Below, one piece after another: positions 1-8,859 of a stretch of 64,000 nt of DNA. The first letter of the stretch is position 1; each line of letters opens with the position of its first letter. The DNA comes from Elusimicrobiaceae bacterium (GTDB lineage Bacteria; Elusimicrobiota; Elusimicrobia; Elusimicrobiales; Elusimicrobiaceae). The notes beneath the pieces are model-generated. The model searched no databases. It was not told where the DNA came from and worked only from the letters and a program-made list of their open reading frames with translations. The DNA lies in the NCBI GenBank assembly GCA_017528825.1, contig JAFXOI010000041.1:1-64000 (forward strand). The letters run 5' to 3'. The translations under genes and the position numbers were made by a program.

Positions 1-606
1 ACAGGACTTTGTGTAGCACTTTGAAGAAGATTTATTCCAATATTGACAAACCGGAGCCGCCGTATTACAGCATTTTTCTTGATTTGGATTGTCTGAACAA
101 CTGTTGCCGCCGGTTCCCTCTCCGCACACTAAATACACCCCTGCTTGTCCGTTAATCGTTAAATTTTTCCAGCTGATTTTATTATCGGTTGCAGTACACG
201 TCGGAAACGCTTTGCTCCCCAATTTTAACCCTGCAATCGTCCCTTCTTCCGTTTCCAGCGCTTGCACTTGTGCGGGCAGTGTATTTACCATAAGGTTCTT
301 TTCAAACACTAAACTGCCGCGGCTAGCTGAACCTTGCCCGCTCTTTAATGCATTGGCCTGGGCATCGTGCCCTGCTAAAGTCAATGTAACATCCTCGTCT
401 ACCGACATAGAATTAACTTGCAAATCTTTGATAACCTCTAATTTACACTCCCGGATTAATCCCATATCGCACGGCCCCGTTACCGTCACATCTTGATACA
501 CCATGTACGGAGTCGGAAAATAAGTAACCATAGTAATCTTATTGTCTGCCGCATAAGCCGCAGCGCTCAATAAAAATAAGCCCGCCATCATAGTTATTTT
601 TTTCAT
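1..606 (-). CDS. secreted protein with YFPTPY motif, 3' end outside window
   Basis: An open frame starts at an ATG (606-604) and stays open for 202 codons to the left edge, so the C-terminus is missing. The first about 19 residues (MKKITMMAGLFLLSAAAYA) form a typical Sec signal peptide. After it comes DNKITMVTYFPTPY, then a region rich in Thr, Val and Asn, and a Cys-rich part beginning at about residue 178 (NSCSDN, KCC, PVCQYW). I have seen similar aromatic-Pro-Tyr motifs after the signal peptide in secreted proteins of Elusimicrobiota and related phyla, but I cannot name a function. A ribosome binding site GGAGG lies about 8 nt before the ATG, and a good promoter lies upstream (650-678). The Cys-rich end resembles the tails of the long pilins in this window, but there is no prepilin leader. 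Alternative: an adhesin-like surface protein. Confidence 0.75.
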   Translation of the reverse strand, partial: MKKITMMAGLFLLSAAAYAADNKITMVTYFPTPYMVYQDVTVTGPCDMGLIRECKLEVIKDLQVNSMSVDEDVTLTLAGHDAQANALKSGQGSASRGSLVFEKNLMVNTLPAQVQALETEEGTIAGLKLGSKAFPTCTATDNKISWKNLTINGQAGVYLVCGEGTGGNSCSDNPNQEKCCNTAAPVCQYWNKSSSKCYTKSC

Positions 607-649
607 AGAGAATCCTCCAAAAAGAATAAAGAAAAAACGCTATAAGAAA

Positions 650-678
650 ATGTTATTTTAAAATGAGGAAACTGTCAA
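650..678 (-). promoter_or_regulatory. promoter of the secreted protein at 1-606
   Basis: On the minus strand a perfect -35 TTGACA (678-673) is followed after 17 bp by TAACAT (655-650). Transcription would start near 643, giving a short leader with GGAGG before the ATG at 606. Confidence 0.6.
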
Positions 679-732
679 GTGTTATTATACCCTTGCAAAC
701 TCACATAAGCAAACAGACAAAAACATTAAAAA

Positions 733-763
733 AGGCCAACCGAGAATTCCGGTCAGCCTTTTC
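733..763 (-). terminator. intrinsic terminator after kbl
   Basis: On the minus strand AAGGCTGACCG and CGGTTGGCCTT pair over 11 bp with two G-U pairs and a 6-nt loop, followed by a T run. It lies just past the kbl stop codon and ends the tdh-kbl transcript. Confidence 0.8.
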
Positions 764-776
764 CGTAAGATTAGAT

Positions 777-1967
777 TTATTGAATAATCCCCATTTCTTT
801 GCCCACCTTGGCAAACTTCTCGGCGGCAAATTCCAAATCGGCCCGCGTATGACCGGCTGTTACAATCGTACGCAAACGCTCTTTGCCGCGCGGTACGGTT
901 GGAAATACAATGGCCAGTGCAAACACACCTTCTTCAAATAAGCGGCGACTGAGCTCTTGGGCTTTGGCACTATCGCCCACCATCACCGGCGTAACGGGAG
1001 TTTCACTGTGGCCGGTATCAAAGCCGGCTTTCTGCAAGGCAGATTTAAAAAAGTGTGTATTATCCCACAAAGCTTTCAAGCGTTCCGGCTCATTTTCAAT
1101 TACATCCAGCCCTGCTAAACACGTGGCAATGACAGAAGGCGGTTGTGAACTGGAAAACAGAACCGGCCGCGCGGTAGATACCATATAGTCGCGCAGTTTC
1201 TGCGGACCGCACACATAGCCGCCCACCGCCGCAAATGCCTTAGATAAAGTGCCGATTTGAATATCTACTTTGCCCTGCATATGAAAATGTTCTACTGTAC
1301 CGTGACCATGTTCCCCAAGTACGCCCGAAGCGTGTGCATCATCAATCATCGTTAGTACACCGTGTTTATCGCACAGTTCCACAATATCGGGCAACTTACA
1401 AATATCTCCGTCCATGCTAAATACGCCGTCAGTCACTAGTAATTTACGGCGGGCACGTTTCACTTCTTCACTTTCCAAAATCTCTTTCAGATGTGCCATG
1501 TCGCTATGACGATACACCTTCTTTTGTGCTTTGGCTAAACGCCCCCCGTCAATGATAGAAGCGTGATTTAATTCATCGGAAATCAGCACGTCTTGCGGGC
1601 TGGTCATCAAACATTGGCAAGTGGCTGTATTGGCCGTAAAACCCGATTGGGTCAAAATGGCAGCTTCGGCCCCTTTGAACTTGGCCAGGCGTTTTTCTAA
1701 TTCCTCATGCATACTCATCGTGCCGATAATGGTGCGTACGGCCGCGGTGCCAATACCATATTTTTCAATAGCTTCTATCGCGGCTTTTTTTACTTTGGGA
1801 TGCGTGGTCATATTCAAATAATTGTTAGACGTTAAATTGACCACTTTTTTCCCGTCAATCACGGCCACCGGTGCTTGTTCACTTTCCAAAATATGCAGTT
1901 TAATCAAACGGTTTTCCGTTGTGAGTTGTGTAAGTTCTTCATCTAGAAAAGCAAATTTTTTGTTCAT
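777..1967 (-). CDS. kbl: glycine C-acetyltransferase (2-amino-3-ketobutyrate CoA ligase)
   Basis: This PLP enzyme splits 2-amino-3-ketobutyrate with CoA into glycine and acetyl-CoA, the second step of threonine breakdown in the cytoplasm. The 396-residue product has the normal length for the alpha-oxoamine synthase family. Visible motifs are the substrate-binding N-terminal TSNNYLN (about 46-52), the PLP-binding DDAH (209-212) and the Schiff-base lysine in TLSKAF (K243). Family members (BioF, HemA, SPT) share this fold, but the direct neighbour tdh, only 9 bp upstream on the same strand, settles the substrate. The start codon is preceded by AAGGAGAA. Nothing is truncated. Confidence 0.93.
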   Translation of the reverse strand: MNKKFAFLDEELTQLTTENRLIKLHILESEQAPVAVIDGKKVVNLTSNNYLNMTTHPKVKKAAIEAIEKYGIGTAAVRTIIGTMSMHEELEKRLAKFKGAEAAILTQSGFTANTATCQCLMTSPQDVLISDELNHASIIDGGRLAKAQKKVYRHSDMAHLKEILESEEVKRARRKLLVTDGVFSMDGDICKLPDIVELCDKHGVLTMIDDAHASGVLGEHGHGTVEHFHMQGKVDIQIGTLSKAFAAVGGYVCGPQKLRDYMVSTARPVLFSSSQPPSVIATCLAGLDVIENEPERLKALWDNTHFFKSALQKAGFDTGHSETPVTPVMVGDSAKAQELSRRLFEEGVFALAIVFPTVPRGKERLRTIVTAGHTRADLEFAAEKFAKVGKEMGIIQ

Positions 1968-1976
1968 AATTTCTCC

Positions 1977-3014
1977 TTAAGGAACCATTATAACTTTACC
2001 GCATTTGCGCTCCGGATCCATCATGGCCGCAAAGGCTTTTTCAAAATCTTTCATTTCAAATTCGTGCGTAATCACCGGACGCGGATTAATTTTCCCACTT
2101 CGTAGTAGCGCATCCATGGTGTACCAACTTTCATACACTTGCCGTCCGGTTAGGCCCTGTACTTGCACGCCTTTAAACACAATCAAATTCGCGTAATCAA
2201 TCGTAATCGGCCCGCCCGGAAGCCCAAACGCCACAAAGTGTCCCGCCGGCTTAATGGCGTGCAGGGCCAAATCAATCCCCGCAGGATGACCCGACATTTC
2301 AATCACCACATCGACTCCTTTTTCATCTCCGGAAGCCTTGATAATTTTTTCCAAAGCACCCGCTTCACTGGGGTCAATAATGACATCCGCTCCCATTTGC
2401 TCGGCCAGTTTTTTGCGGAAGGCAGAGGTTTCGGTGGCAATCACTTTGGCCGCTCCGGCCGCCTTGGCTACATTGGCCGCAAACAACCCTTGCGCACCCA
2501 TACCGTTAATGAGCACTGTCTGCCCCACAATGTCATTTTTAAGCGTGGCGTATACGGCATTGCCCAAAGGCTCCATAATAGAACCGATATCTTTTAAGGA
2601 ATCGTCTTTGTGTTTCCACCCGCATCGCGCCGGAATGGCCACATACTCTGCAAAACCGCCTTGCCGGTCCAGCCCAATTGTTTGATTGTGCGCACATACA
2701 TCCCGGTGATTGTGGCGGCATTCGTAACATTGGCCGCACCACACATGCGATTCAATGGAAATAAAATCCCCTTTTTGAAATCCGTGTGCATCCGGCCCCA
2801 TATCTACCACAGTGCCACACAATTCATGTCCGAAAATAAAAGGAATAGGAATGCGTTGCGGGGCCCATCCCGTATAATTATAAACAGGCAAATCACTACC
2901 GCAAATAGAAGTTTTATAGATTTTAACTAACAACTCGTCCCGACCAATTTTAGGAAGATCTACATCAATGTATGCTGCCCCTTTGGCAGGCTTAGTTTTG
3001 CAAAGCGCTTTCAT
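1977..3014 (-). CDS. tdh: L-threonine 3-dehydrogenase, zinc-dependent
   Basis: It oxidises L-threonine to 2-amino-3-ketobutyrate with NAD+, feeding the product to Kbl encoded next in the operon. It is a 345-residue medium-chain dehydrogenase. The catalytic zinc ligands C38, H63 and E64 and the structural zinc ligands C93, C96, C99 and C107 are all present at the numbering known for the E. coli enzyme. The NAD-binding glycine motif lies near residue 175 (GMGAQG). The pair tdh-kbl turns threonine into glycine plus acetyl-CoA, which fits an amino-acid-fermenting gut organism. Related sugar-alcohol dehydrogenases share the fold, but the kbl neighbour makes the threonine assignment strong. Confidence 0.93.
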   Translation of the reverse strand: MKALCKTKPAKGAAYIDVDLPKIGRDELLVKIYKTSICGSDLPVYNYTGWAPQRIPIPFIFGHELCGTVVDMGPDAHGFQKGDFISIESHVWCGQCYECRHNHRDVCAHNQTIGLDRQGGFAEYVAIPARCGWKHKDDSLKDIGSIMEPLGNAVYATLKNDIVGQTVLINGMGAQGLFAANVAKAAGAAKVIATETSAFRKKLAEQMGADVIIDPSEAGALEKIIKASGDEKGVDVVIEMSGHPAGIDLALHAIKPAGHFVAFGLPGGPITIDYANLIVFKGVQVQGLTGRQVYESWYTMDALLRSGKINPRPVITHEFEMKDFEKAFAAMMDPERKCGKVIMVP

Positions 3015-3044
3015 GCTATTGCCTCCGAATATCCTTCTTTTTTT

Positions 3045-3072
3045 ATTCTACATTAATTTATCGCTTTTGCAA
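3045..3072 (-). promoter_or_regulatory. promoter of tdh-kbl
   Basis: On the minus strand TTGCAA (3072-3067) and TAGAAT (3050-3045) are separated by 16 bp. A GGAGG-type ribosome binding site follows before the tdh ATG. Confidence 0.55.
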
Positions 3073-3197
3073 CAATTCTTTATCTACTTAAAGATTTTCA
3101 TTACTTAACGCTCAAACTCTTTCAACAAAAATGCTAAAATATATAGGAATATACAACATTGTGTGAATGAGAATTTAACAAAAGAGGTTTTAGTTAC

Positions 3198-4088
3198 ATG
3201 GAAAAGTATTTATCTTCTACAACGTTTCAACCGGCGCGGCCTTCCGTGCCGCAGCCTCAGTCGGCTGAACTCCCTACCGGATACGGCACGACCGAAAGCT
3301 ATTTGCTTCCTAAAGATCCGGCTTGGATGTTTTTATTTTGGGAAATTACCAACGAAACATTTGACTATGTCCGCCAACAATATGGCCAAGACACCTTGAA
3401 TCAATCCCGCACCGTCATCCGCTTGTATGATATTACCGGTGTGGATTACTTTGACGGTAATAATGCCAACACCTACTACGATATGCCGGTAGTATTTGAT
3501 GCCAAAAGCTGGTACATTCACGCCCCGCAAGCCGGCCGCAGCTATATTGCAGATTTAGGTTTTGTAACCCCGCAAGGGCAATTTATCCTACTTACCCGCA
3601 GCAATGTAATTACGTTACCGCCGGGCAAAGTATCCGATATCATTGATGACCAATGGATGAGCGTAGAAGGAGATTTCATTAAATTATTAGAACTCTCCGG
3701 CGCGGCTCATATCGGACTGGGAGCCAGCGAACGCATCCACGTACTGGATCAACGCTGGCGCTTAACTGAACTGGCCGGAGCCGCTCAAGCTCCCAGCTCT
3801 ACGCGATCCTCGTGGACTTCCTTTGCTTTGCATACCGCACCGGCCGTGGCAGAAGACGAAGATATTTGGCTCAAAGCGGACTGTGAAATTATTGTATACG
3901 GTTCTGCTTCCCCCAATGCCTTTGTCACAATTAACGGAAAAGAAATTCAATTAAAAGACGGCAAATTTTCCTTGCGCCAAGCCTTGCCTTCCGGCGCGGT
4001 ACTGGATTTGCCTATCAAAGCCACCAATAAAAAAGGTGACAAAATCCGCCAAGTACACATTAAAGCCTTGCGCGAACAGGGGAAATAA
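3198..4088 (+). CDS. DUF4912 domain protein
   Basis: This 296-residue protein has no signal peptide and no membrane segment. Residues about 30-150 carry the DUF4912 pattern (LPKDPAWMFLFWEI, then VIRLYDITGVDYFDG and AGRSYIADLGFV). The C-terminal third (about 215-296) looks like an Ig-like beta domain (IIVYGSASPNAFVTINGKEI). The gene ends 2 bp before the GH57 branching enzyme start, so the two are translated together. In many phyla DUF4912 proteins accompany GH57 alpha-glucan enzymes. A role in glycogen or starch-like glucan metabolism, perhaps binding glucan, is an inference from this pairing. The start is supported by AGAGG about 11 nt upstream and by an extended -10 element (TGCTAAAAT) near 3131-3139. 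Confidence 0.85.
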   Translation: MEKYLSSTTFQPARPSVPQPQSAELPTGYGTTESYLLPKDPAWMFLFWEITNETFDYVRQQYGQDTLNQSRTVIRLYDITGVDYFDGNNANTYYDMPVVFDAKSWYIHAPQAGRSYIADLGFVTPQGQFILLTRSNVITLPPGKVSDIIDDQWMSVEGDFIKLLELSGAAHIGLGASERIHVLDQRWRLTELAGAAQAPSSTRSSWTSFALHTAPAVAEDEDIWLKADCEIIVYGSASPNAFVTINGKEIQLKDGKFSLRQALPSGAVLDLPIKATNKKGDKIRQVHIKALREQGK

Positions 4089-4090
4089 CT

Positions 4091-5716
4091 ATGGGACAAG
4101 AAAAAGGATATTTAGCACTTGTTTTACATGCTCATTTGCCGTTTATCAAACATCCGGAATATCCGGATTTCTTAGAGGAAGATTGGTTCTATGAAGCCAT
4201 GGTGGAAACCTACCTGCCGCTACTAAATGTATTTGAAAATCTGACTGCGGAAGGGGTCGATTTCCGGCTCACGATGTCTGTTACGCCGCCTTTGTGCAAC
4301 ATGATGAGCGACCCGCTACTCATTGACCGTTTTTCGCACTATTTAAATCAGCGTGTGGAACTATCCGGCAAAGAATTGGAACGCACCCGCGGTACCGAAT
4401 TTGCCGGCGTGGCCCAAATGTATTATGACAAATTCCGCCGTCTCAAAGATTTGTTTGAAAATGTCTATCACCGCCATGTGTTGGAAGGGTTCAAAAAATT
4501 TCAAAACATGGGCAAATTGGAAATTATTACCTGCGGAGCTACCCACGGATATTTGCCGCTGATGGTACACAAAGAAAGCGTCAATGCTCAAGTGAAAATC
4601 GCCGCTAATGATTATCGCTTGCGCTTTGGAAGAAGTCCGCGCGGGATTTGGCTTGGGGAATGTGCCTATAATCCGGGTGATGATAAATTTCTGCGCGATG
4701 AAGGGATTCGCTTCTTCTTCATGGAATCGCACGGTATTTTGCACGGAACTCCGCGCCCGAAATACGGTATTTACGCACCCGTGTACTGCCCTAAAACCGG
4801 CGTAGCCGCTTTTGCGCGCGATATGGAATCTGCCCAACAAGTATGGAGTGCCGATTCCGGTTATCCCGGCGATGCCCGCTACCGCGAATTTTACCGCGAT
4901 TTAGGCTATGATTTGGACTATGATTATATTAAACCCTATCTGCACTCGGACGGGGTCCGCCGCAATATCGGTATGAAGTATTGTAAGATTACCGGCAAAG
5001 TACCCCTCAATCAAAAAGCCCCCTACAACCCGGCCGAAGCACGCAGCGTAGCGGCTGAGCACGCGGGCAACTTCATGTTTAACCGCCAAAAACAAATTGA
5101 GTATTTGGCTACACTCATGGACCGCAAGCCGCTCGTGGTGTCTATGTATGATGCGGAATTGTACGGTCACTGGTGGTATGAAGGGATTGATTTCTTAGAG
5201 TTCTTATTTAAGAAAATCTACTACGATCAAAAAGACATTAAACTGATTACTCCTATGGAGTATTTGGAAATGTATCCGGTCAATCAAACCGTGCAACCTT
5301 CTATGTCCTCTTGGGGAGATAAAGGATATCACGATGTATGGCTCAATGCCGGCAATGACTGGATTTATCGTCATTTAATCAAATCGGCCGAGCGGATGAT
5401 TGACTTGGCTAACCGCTTCCCCAACGCAGACGGCCTGCTCAAACGCACGTTAAACCAAATGGCGCGCGAACTGGTGCTGATGCAATCTTCCGACTGGGCA
5501 TTTTTGATGACGACCGGAACAGCCAAAGAATATTCCACCAAACGCACCAAAGACCATGTGCAACGTTTCAACGAACTCTACGAGCAAGTCAAGCATAACC
5601 GCATTAATGAAGCGTATGTATATGACCTGGAATGCAAGGACTCTATCTTCCAAGATATAGACTATCACGTGTATGCAACAGAAATAAAAGATAAAGTCTT
5701 AGCAGAGTATAAATAA
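4091..5716 (+). CDS. GH57 family 1,4-alpha-glucan branching enzyme
   Basis: It probably makes alpha-1,6 branches in glycogen-like polymer by cutting and transferring alpha-1,4 chains. The 541-residue protein starts with the GH57 signature LVLHAHLPF (10-18). The expected nucleophile is E190 in WLGECAYNPG, and the acid/base is D354 in SMYDAELYGHWW. Both positions match the known GH57 branching enzymes of Thermus and Thermococcus within a few residues. The C-terminal helical region (about 410-541) matches the DUF1957-type domain of these enzymes. The gene follows the DUF4912 gene with a 2-bp gap, and a strong terminator follows. An alpha-amylase or 4-alpha-glucanotransferase activity is the main alternative. 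Confidence 0.88.
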   Translation: MGQEKGYLALVLHAHLPFIKHPEYPDFLEEDWFYEAMVETYLPLLNVFENLTAEGVDFRLTMSVTPPLCNMMSDPLLIDRFSHYLNQRVELSGKELERTRGTEFAGVAQMYYDKFRRLKDLFENVYHRHVLEGFKKFQNMGKLEIITCGATHGYLPLMVHKESVNAQVKIAANDYRLRFGRSPRGIWLGECAYNPGDDKFLRDEGIRFFFMESHGILHGTPRPKYGIYAPVYCPKTGVAAFARDMESAQQVWSADSGYPGDARYREFYRDLGYDLDYDYIKPYLHSDGVRRNIGMKYCKITGKVPLNQKAPYNPAEARSVAAEHAGNFMFNRQKQIEYLATLMDRKPLVVSMYDAELYGHWWYEGIDFLEFLFKKIYYDQKDIKLITPMEYLEMYPVNQTVQPSMSSWGDKGYHDVWLNAGNDWIYRHLIKSAERMIDLANRFPNADGLLKRTLNQMARELVLMQSSDWAFLMTTGTAKEYSTKRTKDHVQRFNELYEQVKHNRINEAYVYDLECKDSIFQDIDYHVYATEIKDKVLAEYK

Positions 5717-5729
5717 GGAAAAAGATATC

Positions 5730-5761
5730 AAAAACCCCGCTCCAATGAGCGGGGTTTTTTA
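5730..5761. terminator. bidirectional intrinsic terminator
   Basis: The hairpin CCCCGCTC-CAAT-GAGCGGGG is flanked by A and T runs, so it can end both the branching-enzyme operon (+) and the kinase gene (-). The same stem with a slightly different loop recurs near 51560 and 52808. Confidence 0.9.
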
Positions 5762-7264
5762 ATAATGTGTTTTTTCTAAATCTTCTTCCGGAAGCGGCTC
5801 AATGACTTTTAACCGGTTCCAAAACTCTTCGATACTTTGAATACGTTCTTTTGGATCTTCTTTCAAGGCATCCGCCAGTAAACTGTCCACTTCTTGCGGA
5901 ATGGCAGGCGCCAATTTAGAGGCAGGATAAATCCGCTTGGTGGCAATATCAAATCCTTTCACGCTCCAAGGTACTTGCCCCACCAGTGCTTCATACAAAC
6001 ACAGTGCCAAGGAATAAACATCAGATTGTTTACGCATAAAACCTTTCTGCTGTTCGGGGGCCATATAGGCCGGAGTGCCGGCCACCGTGCGTGCGCCGGT
6101 TTCGCCTTCCATGGATTTTTTGGCTACTCCAAAATCCATCACTTTGGCCGTTCCGTCTTCTTTAATCATAATATTGCCCGGCTTTAAGTCACAATGGATG
6201 ATATCTTGCGAATGTGCGTAATGTAAACCGCGGCATACATACTCAAAAATCTTTTTCGCTTCCGAGAACGGCACCCGTCCGTCAATATCTAGCCGCGTTT
6301 CCAAGGTTTGTCCGTCCACATATTCAAACACGAGATATAAACTGCTTTCCGACTCAATTACCGTATAAATTTCTACAATGCACGGGTGACGCAGTAAGGC
6401 CACCATACGGGCTTCAGCCAAAAATTGCTCGCGGACGTAGGCGCTACGCACCAGCTCCGGCCGCACCCGCTTAATGGCCACTTTACGTTTTAGCACCTTA
6501 TCGTAGGCCTCATATACCTTCCCCATACCGCCTTCCCCAATTTGGCGCAAGAAATCGTATTGTTCTTTGACCTCTACTTCCTTGCGGCTAAATGCGGTCT
6601 TGGGCCCGCGACGGAACACATCTTCATAACGCAAATAGATGAAAACAGCAATCGCAGCCAGCACTGCCATAAAATAAAGCAACAACCAAGAAGGAGATAA
6701 GCTATTTCCCTGCGGGTTGGCAGTCGGCGTATTATTTTTGGCATTTACTTGTGCATCCAAATCTTGTTTAACTTTTTGAGCCATTTGGGATTTCGGATTT
6801 AGACGTAATGCTTTATCCACATCCAATCGGCAACGTTCATAATTTTTAAGAGCCAAGTAAGCACGCGCACGCAAAATATAGGACCGCGAATCCTGCGGAG
6901 CTACGGCAATGGCATTACCGGCGGCATAGACTACATCCTCGTATTTTTCCAATCCGTCATAAGCAATGGCTAGCAATAAATAAAAACGTTTATCCAGTAA
7001 GTTCTTGGCAGTCAAATCATTAATCCGGTTAATGGTTCCCTGAAAATCTTTTTCTTTTAGACGCTGATTCAGCGCAGCAATTTCCGCATCTCTGGCCGCC
7101 GCGTCAAATAAAACAGGCTTTGATACTGTGCCGGTGCTAATGCGATCTGAGAAATTCCCGCCCACCATCAACGGAGCAGCAGTCTGCCCTCCCGAAGCGG
7201 CCCAGGCACAAGTCACGCCTAAAAAAAGACAAAGAATAAATAAAAATTTGCGTAGCATATTCAT
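5759..7264 (-). CDS. membrane serine/threonine protein kinase with periplasmic TPR domain
   Basis: The 501-residue protein has a signal sequence (1-22), a TPR-like helical region (about 60-175), one membrane segment (191-211) and a C-terminal Hanks-type kinase domain (about 236-490). Kinase motifs are complete: glycine loop GEGGMGKV (243-250), ATP lysine K265, catalytic D359 in HCDLKPGN, and DFG (377-379). The residue before the catalytic Asp is Cys instead of Arg, so this is a non-RD kinase. It probably senses something in the periplasm through the TPR part and phosphorylates cytoplasmic proteins. The orientation is an inference: the usual bacterial order is reversed, with the kinase at the C-terminus. 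It is a single gene between a terminator and a divergent murI. Confidence 0.88.
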   Translation of the reverse strand: MNMLRKFLFILCLFLGVTCAWAASGGQTAAPLMVGGNFSDRISTGTVSKPVLFDAAARDAEIAALNQRLKEKDFQGTINRINDLTAKNLLDKRFYLLLAIAYDGLEKYEDVVYAAGNAIAVAPQDSRSYILRARAYLALKNYERCRLDVDKALRLNPKSQMAQKVKQDLDAQVNAKNNTPTANPQGNSLSPSWLLLYFMAVLAAIAVFIYLRYEDVFRRGPKTAFSRKEVEVKEQYDFLRQIGEGGMGKVYEAYDKVLKRKVAIKRVRPELVRSAYVREQFLAEARMVALLRHPCIVEIYTVIESESSLYLVFEYVDGQTLETRLDIDGRVPFSEAKKIFEYVCRGLHYAHSQDIIHCDLKPGNIMIKEDGTAKVMDFGVAKKSMEGETGARTVAGTPAYMAPEQQKGFMRKQSDVYSLALCLYEALVGQVPWSVKGFDIATKRIYPASKLAPAIPQEVDSLLADALKEDPKERIQSIEEFWNRLKVIEPLPEEDLEKTHY

Positions 7265-7341
7265 ATTCTAGCACAAACAAGAGAAGTTGTAACAGCATTT
7301 TCTGCCTACCCAGCAAGAAACTAAATTACTATAATGTAAGT

Positions 7342-8139
7342 ATGAACACGCATCCCATTGGCATTTTTGATTCCGGTTTAGGCGGTCTCACTATTTTGAA
7401 GGCCATTTGCCAAGTGCTCCCCAAAGAGAGACTCATTTACTTTGGAGACACCGTCAATATGCCTTACGGCTCTAAATCCAAAAAGGCCGTTACCCGCTAC
7501 TCTTTAGACATTGCCCGTTTTCTAGAAAAGCAACAAGTTAAACTGATTATTATTGCCTGTAATACAGCCTCTGCTTTAGCCTTACCGGAACTGCAAAAAC
7601 AAATTTCGGTGCCCATTATCGGTGTGATTGAACCGGGGGCCCAAGCCGCCGCCCACAAAACCCGCAACGGGAAAATAGCCGTCATCGCCACGGAAGCCAC
7701 CGTGCAAAGCAAGGCCTATCCCAAAGCCTTAAAGCGGATTTCCCCAAAATTGCACACTTCTCAGCAGGCCTGTCCTTTGTTTGCCTCGTTAATTGAAGAA
7801 GGATGGATTCACAAAATAGCCGGAGAATATATTATCGCCGATTATCTAAAATCAGTTGCCAAGAGCGGTTGCGATACCGTTATTTTGGGATGCACCCACT
7901 ATCCGGTGATTAAGCAAAAGATTGCACGCTTTTTAGGTAAAAAAATTCAGTTAGTAGATTCGGCGCAAGTATTAGCCCAAGAAGTGCAAAAACATCTCAC
8001 TAAAACCAATCAACTCAACACCACCGGACGGGGTAGCTTAAAAATTTACGCCAGTGACGACCCGGCCCGTTTCAAACGTCTAGCCAAATATATTTTAGGA
8101 CGCGAACTCTCTCGTGTATGGCTGAAAAAACTCAATTAA
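7342..8139 (+). CDS. murI: glutamate racemase
   Basis: It converts L-glutamate to D-glutamate for peptidoglycan. The 265-residue product has the family's usual length. Visible motifs are FDSGLGGLTIL near the N-terminus, the first catalytic Cys in ACNTASA and the second in LGCTHYP. The coding region overlaps the next gene by 22 bp, so translational coupling is likely. A TATAAT -10 box (ACTATAATG, near 7330) lies directly upstream, giving a very short leader. Aspartate racemase is less likely, given the GCTHYP context and length. Confidence 0.94.
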   Translation: MNTHPIGIFDSGLGGLTILKAICQVLPKERLIYFGDTVNMPYGSKSKKAVTRYSLDIARFLEKQQVKLIIIACNTASALALPELQKQISVPIIGVIEPGAQAAAHKTRNGKIAVIATEATVQSKAYPKALKRISPKLHTSQQACPLFASLIEEGWIHKIAGEYIIADYLKSVAKSGCDTVILGCTHYPVIKQKIARFLGKKIQLVDSAQVLAQEVQKHLTKTNQLNTTGRGSLKIYASDDPARFKRLAKYILGRELSRVWLKKLN

Positions 8140-8852
8140 CGCTTTATACCGATCCCCGTTTAACCGCACTCGGCATTGTGCACGGCACCACGGACCGCGC
8201 GTGGGGAAATATGCGTCTGCCCGACTCTGTGCAAAATTTATGGCAGCATACCGGTCTATCTTCCCAACGCATCCTACGTTTCAAACAAACCCATTCAGAC
8301 CGTTTACTTGTCATCCGTGAGGCGAAAGAGGCGCAAGCGGTTATAGCCGCAACGCCCACTGAAGCAGACGGATGGATTCTTTCCGCCGCCGAATGGGGAG
8401 CGGCTATCATCACCGCTGATTGCGTGCCCCTTTTCTTGTGGGATGAAACGGCTGACGTCATAGGATTATCTCACTGCGGCTGGCGTGGGGTGGCCGCGCA
8501 ACTCCCAGCCAAAACCGTTCGCCACTTGCGCCAACAAGGTGCCAAAGGCCGTTTGTCGGCATGGATAGGGCCGCACATACAAGCCTGTTGTTTTGAAGTA
8601 CAAGAAGATGTAGCCCGCCAATTTCCGCAGGCTGTATTACACAAAAACGATAGGTTATTCGTGGACCTAAACCAAGCCATTAAACAACAGCTTATTGGCG
8701 AAGGTTTAGAGGCGGCAGATATTGCTTTTTCTTCGCATTGCACCTGCTGCGAACCGCAACACTTCTTTTCTTTCCGGCGTGATCATGTCCCCGATGCTAT
8801 GTTGTCTTTTGTCTATAAACCCTCTTGCAAACAGCGCACGGATTTTATTTAA
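8118..8852 (+). CDS. laccase-domain (YfiH/DUF152) protein
   Basis: A 244-residue member of the multicopper polyphenol oxidoreductase family (YfiH, YlmD). Some members act on purine nucleosides and some affect peptidoglycan precursor choice. The metal-binding residues are visible as QTHSD, ADCVPL and SHCGWRG, with a second Cys-His cluster near the C-terminus (HCTCCEPQHFFSFRRD). The gene overlaps the end of murI by 22 bp, which supports a cell-wall link; a D-Ala versus D-Ser/Gly proofreading role has been proposed for E. coli YfiH. The start at 8118 is the only good in-frame ATG near the N-terminal part of the fold. Confidence 0.88.
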   Translation: MAEKTQLTLYTDPRLTALGIVHGTTDRAWGNMRLPDSVQNLWQHTGLSSQRILRFKQTHSDRLLVIREAKEAQAVIAATPTEADGWILSAAEWGAAIITADCVPLFLWDETADVIGLSHCGWRGVAAQLPAKTVRHLRQQGAKGRLSAWIGPHIQACCFEVQEDVARQFPQAVLHKNDRLFVDLNQAIKQQLIGEGLEAADIAFSSHCTCCEPQHFFSFRRDHVPDAMLSFVYKPSCKQRTDFI

Positions 8853-8859
8853 TAGAAAC

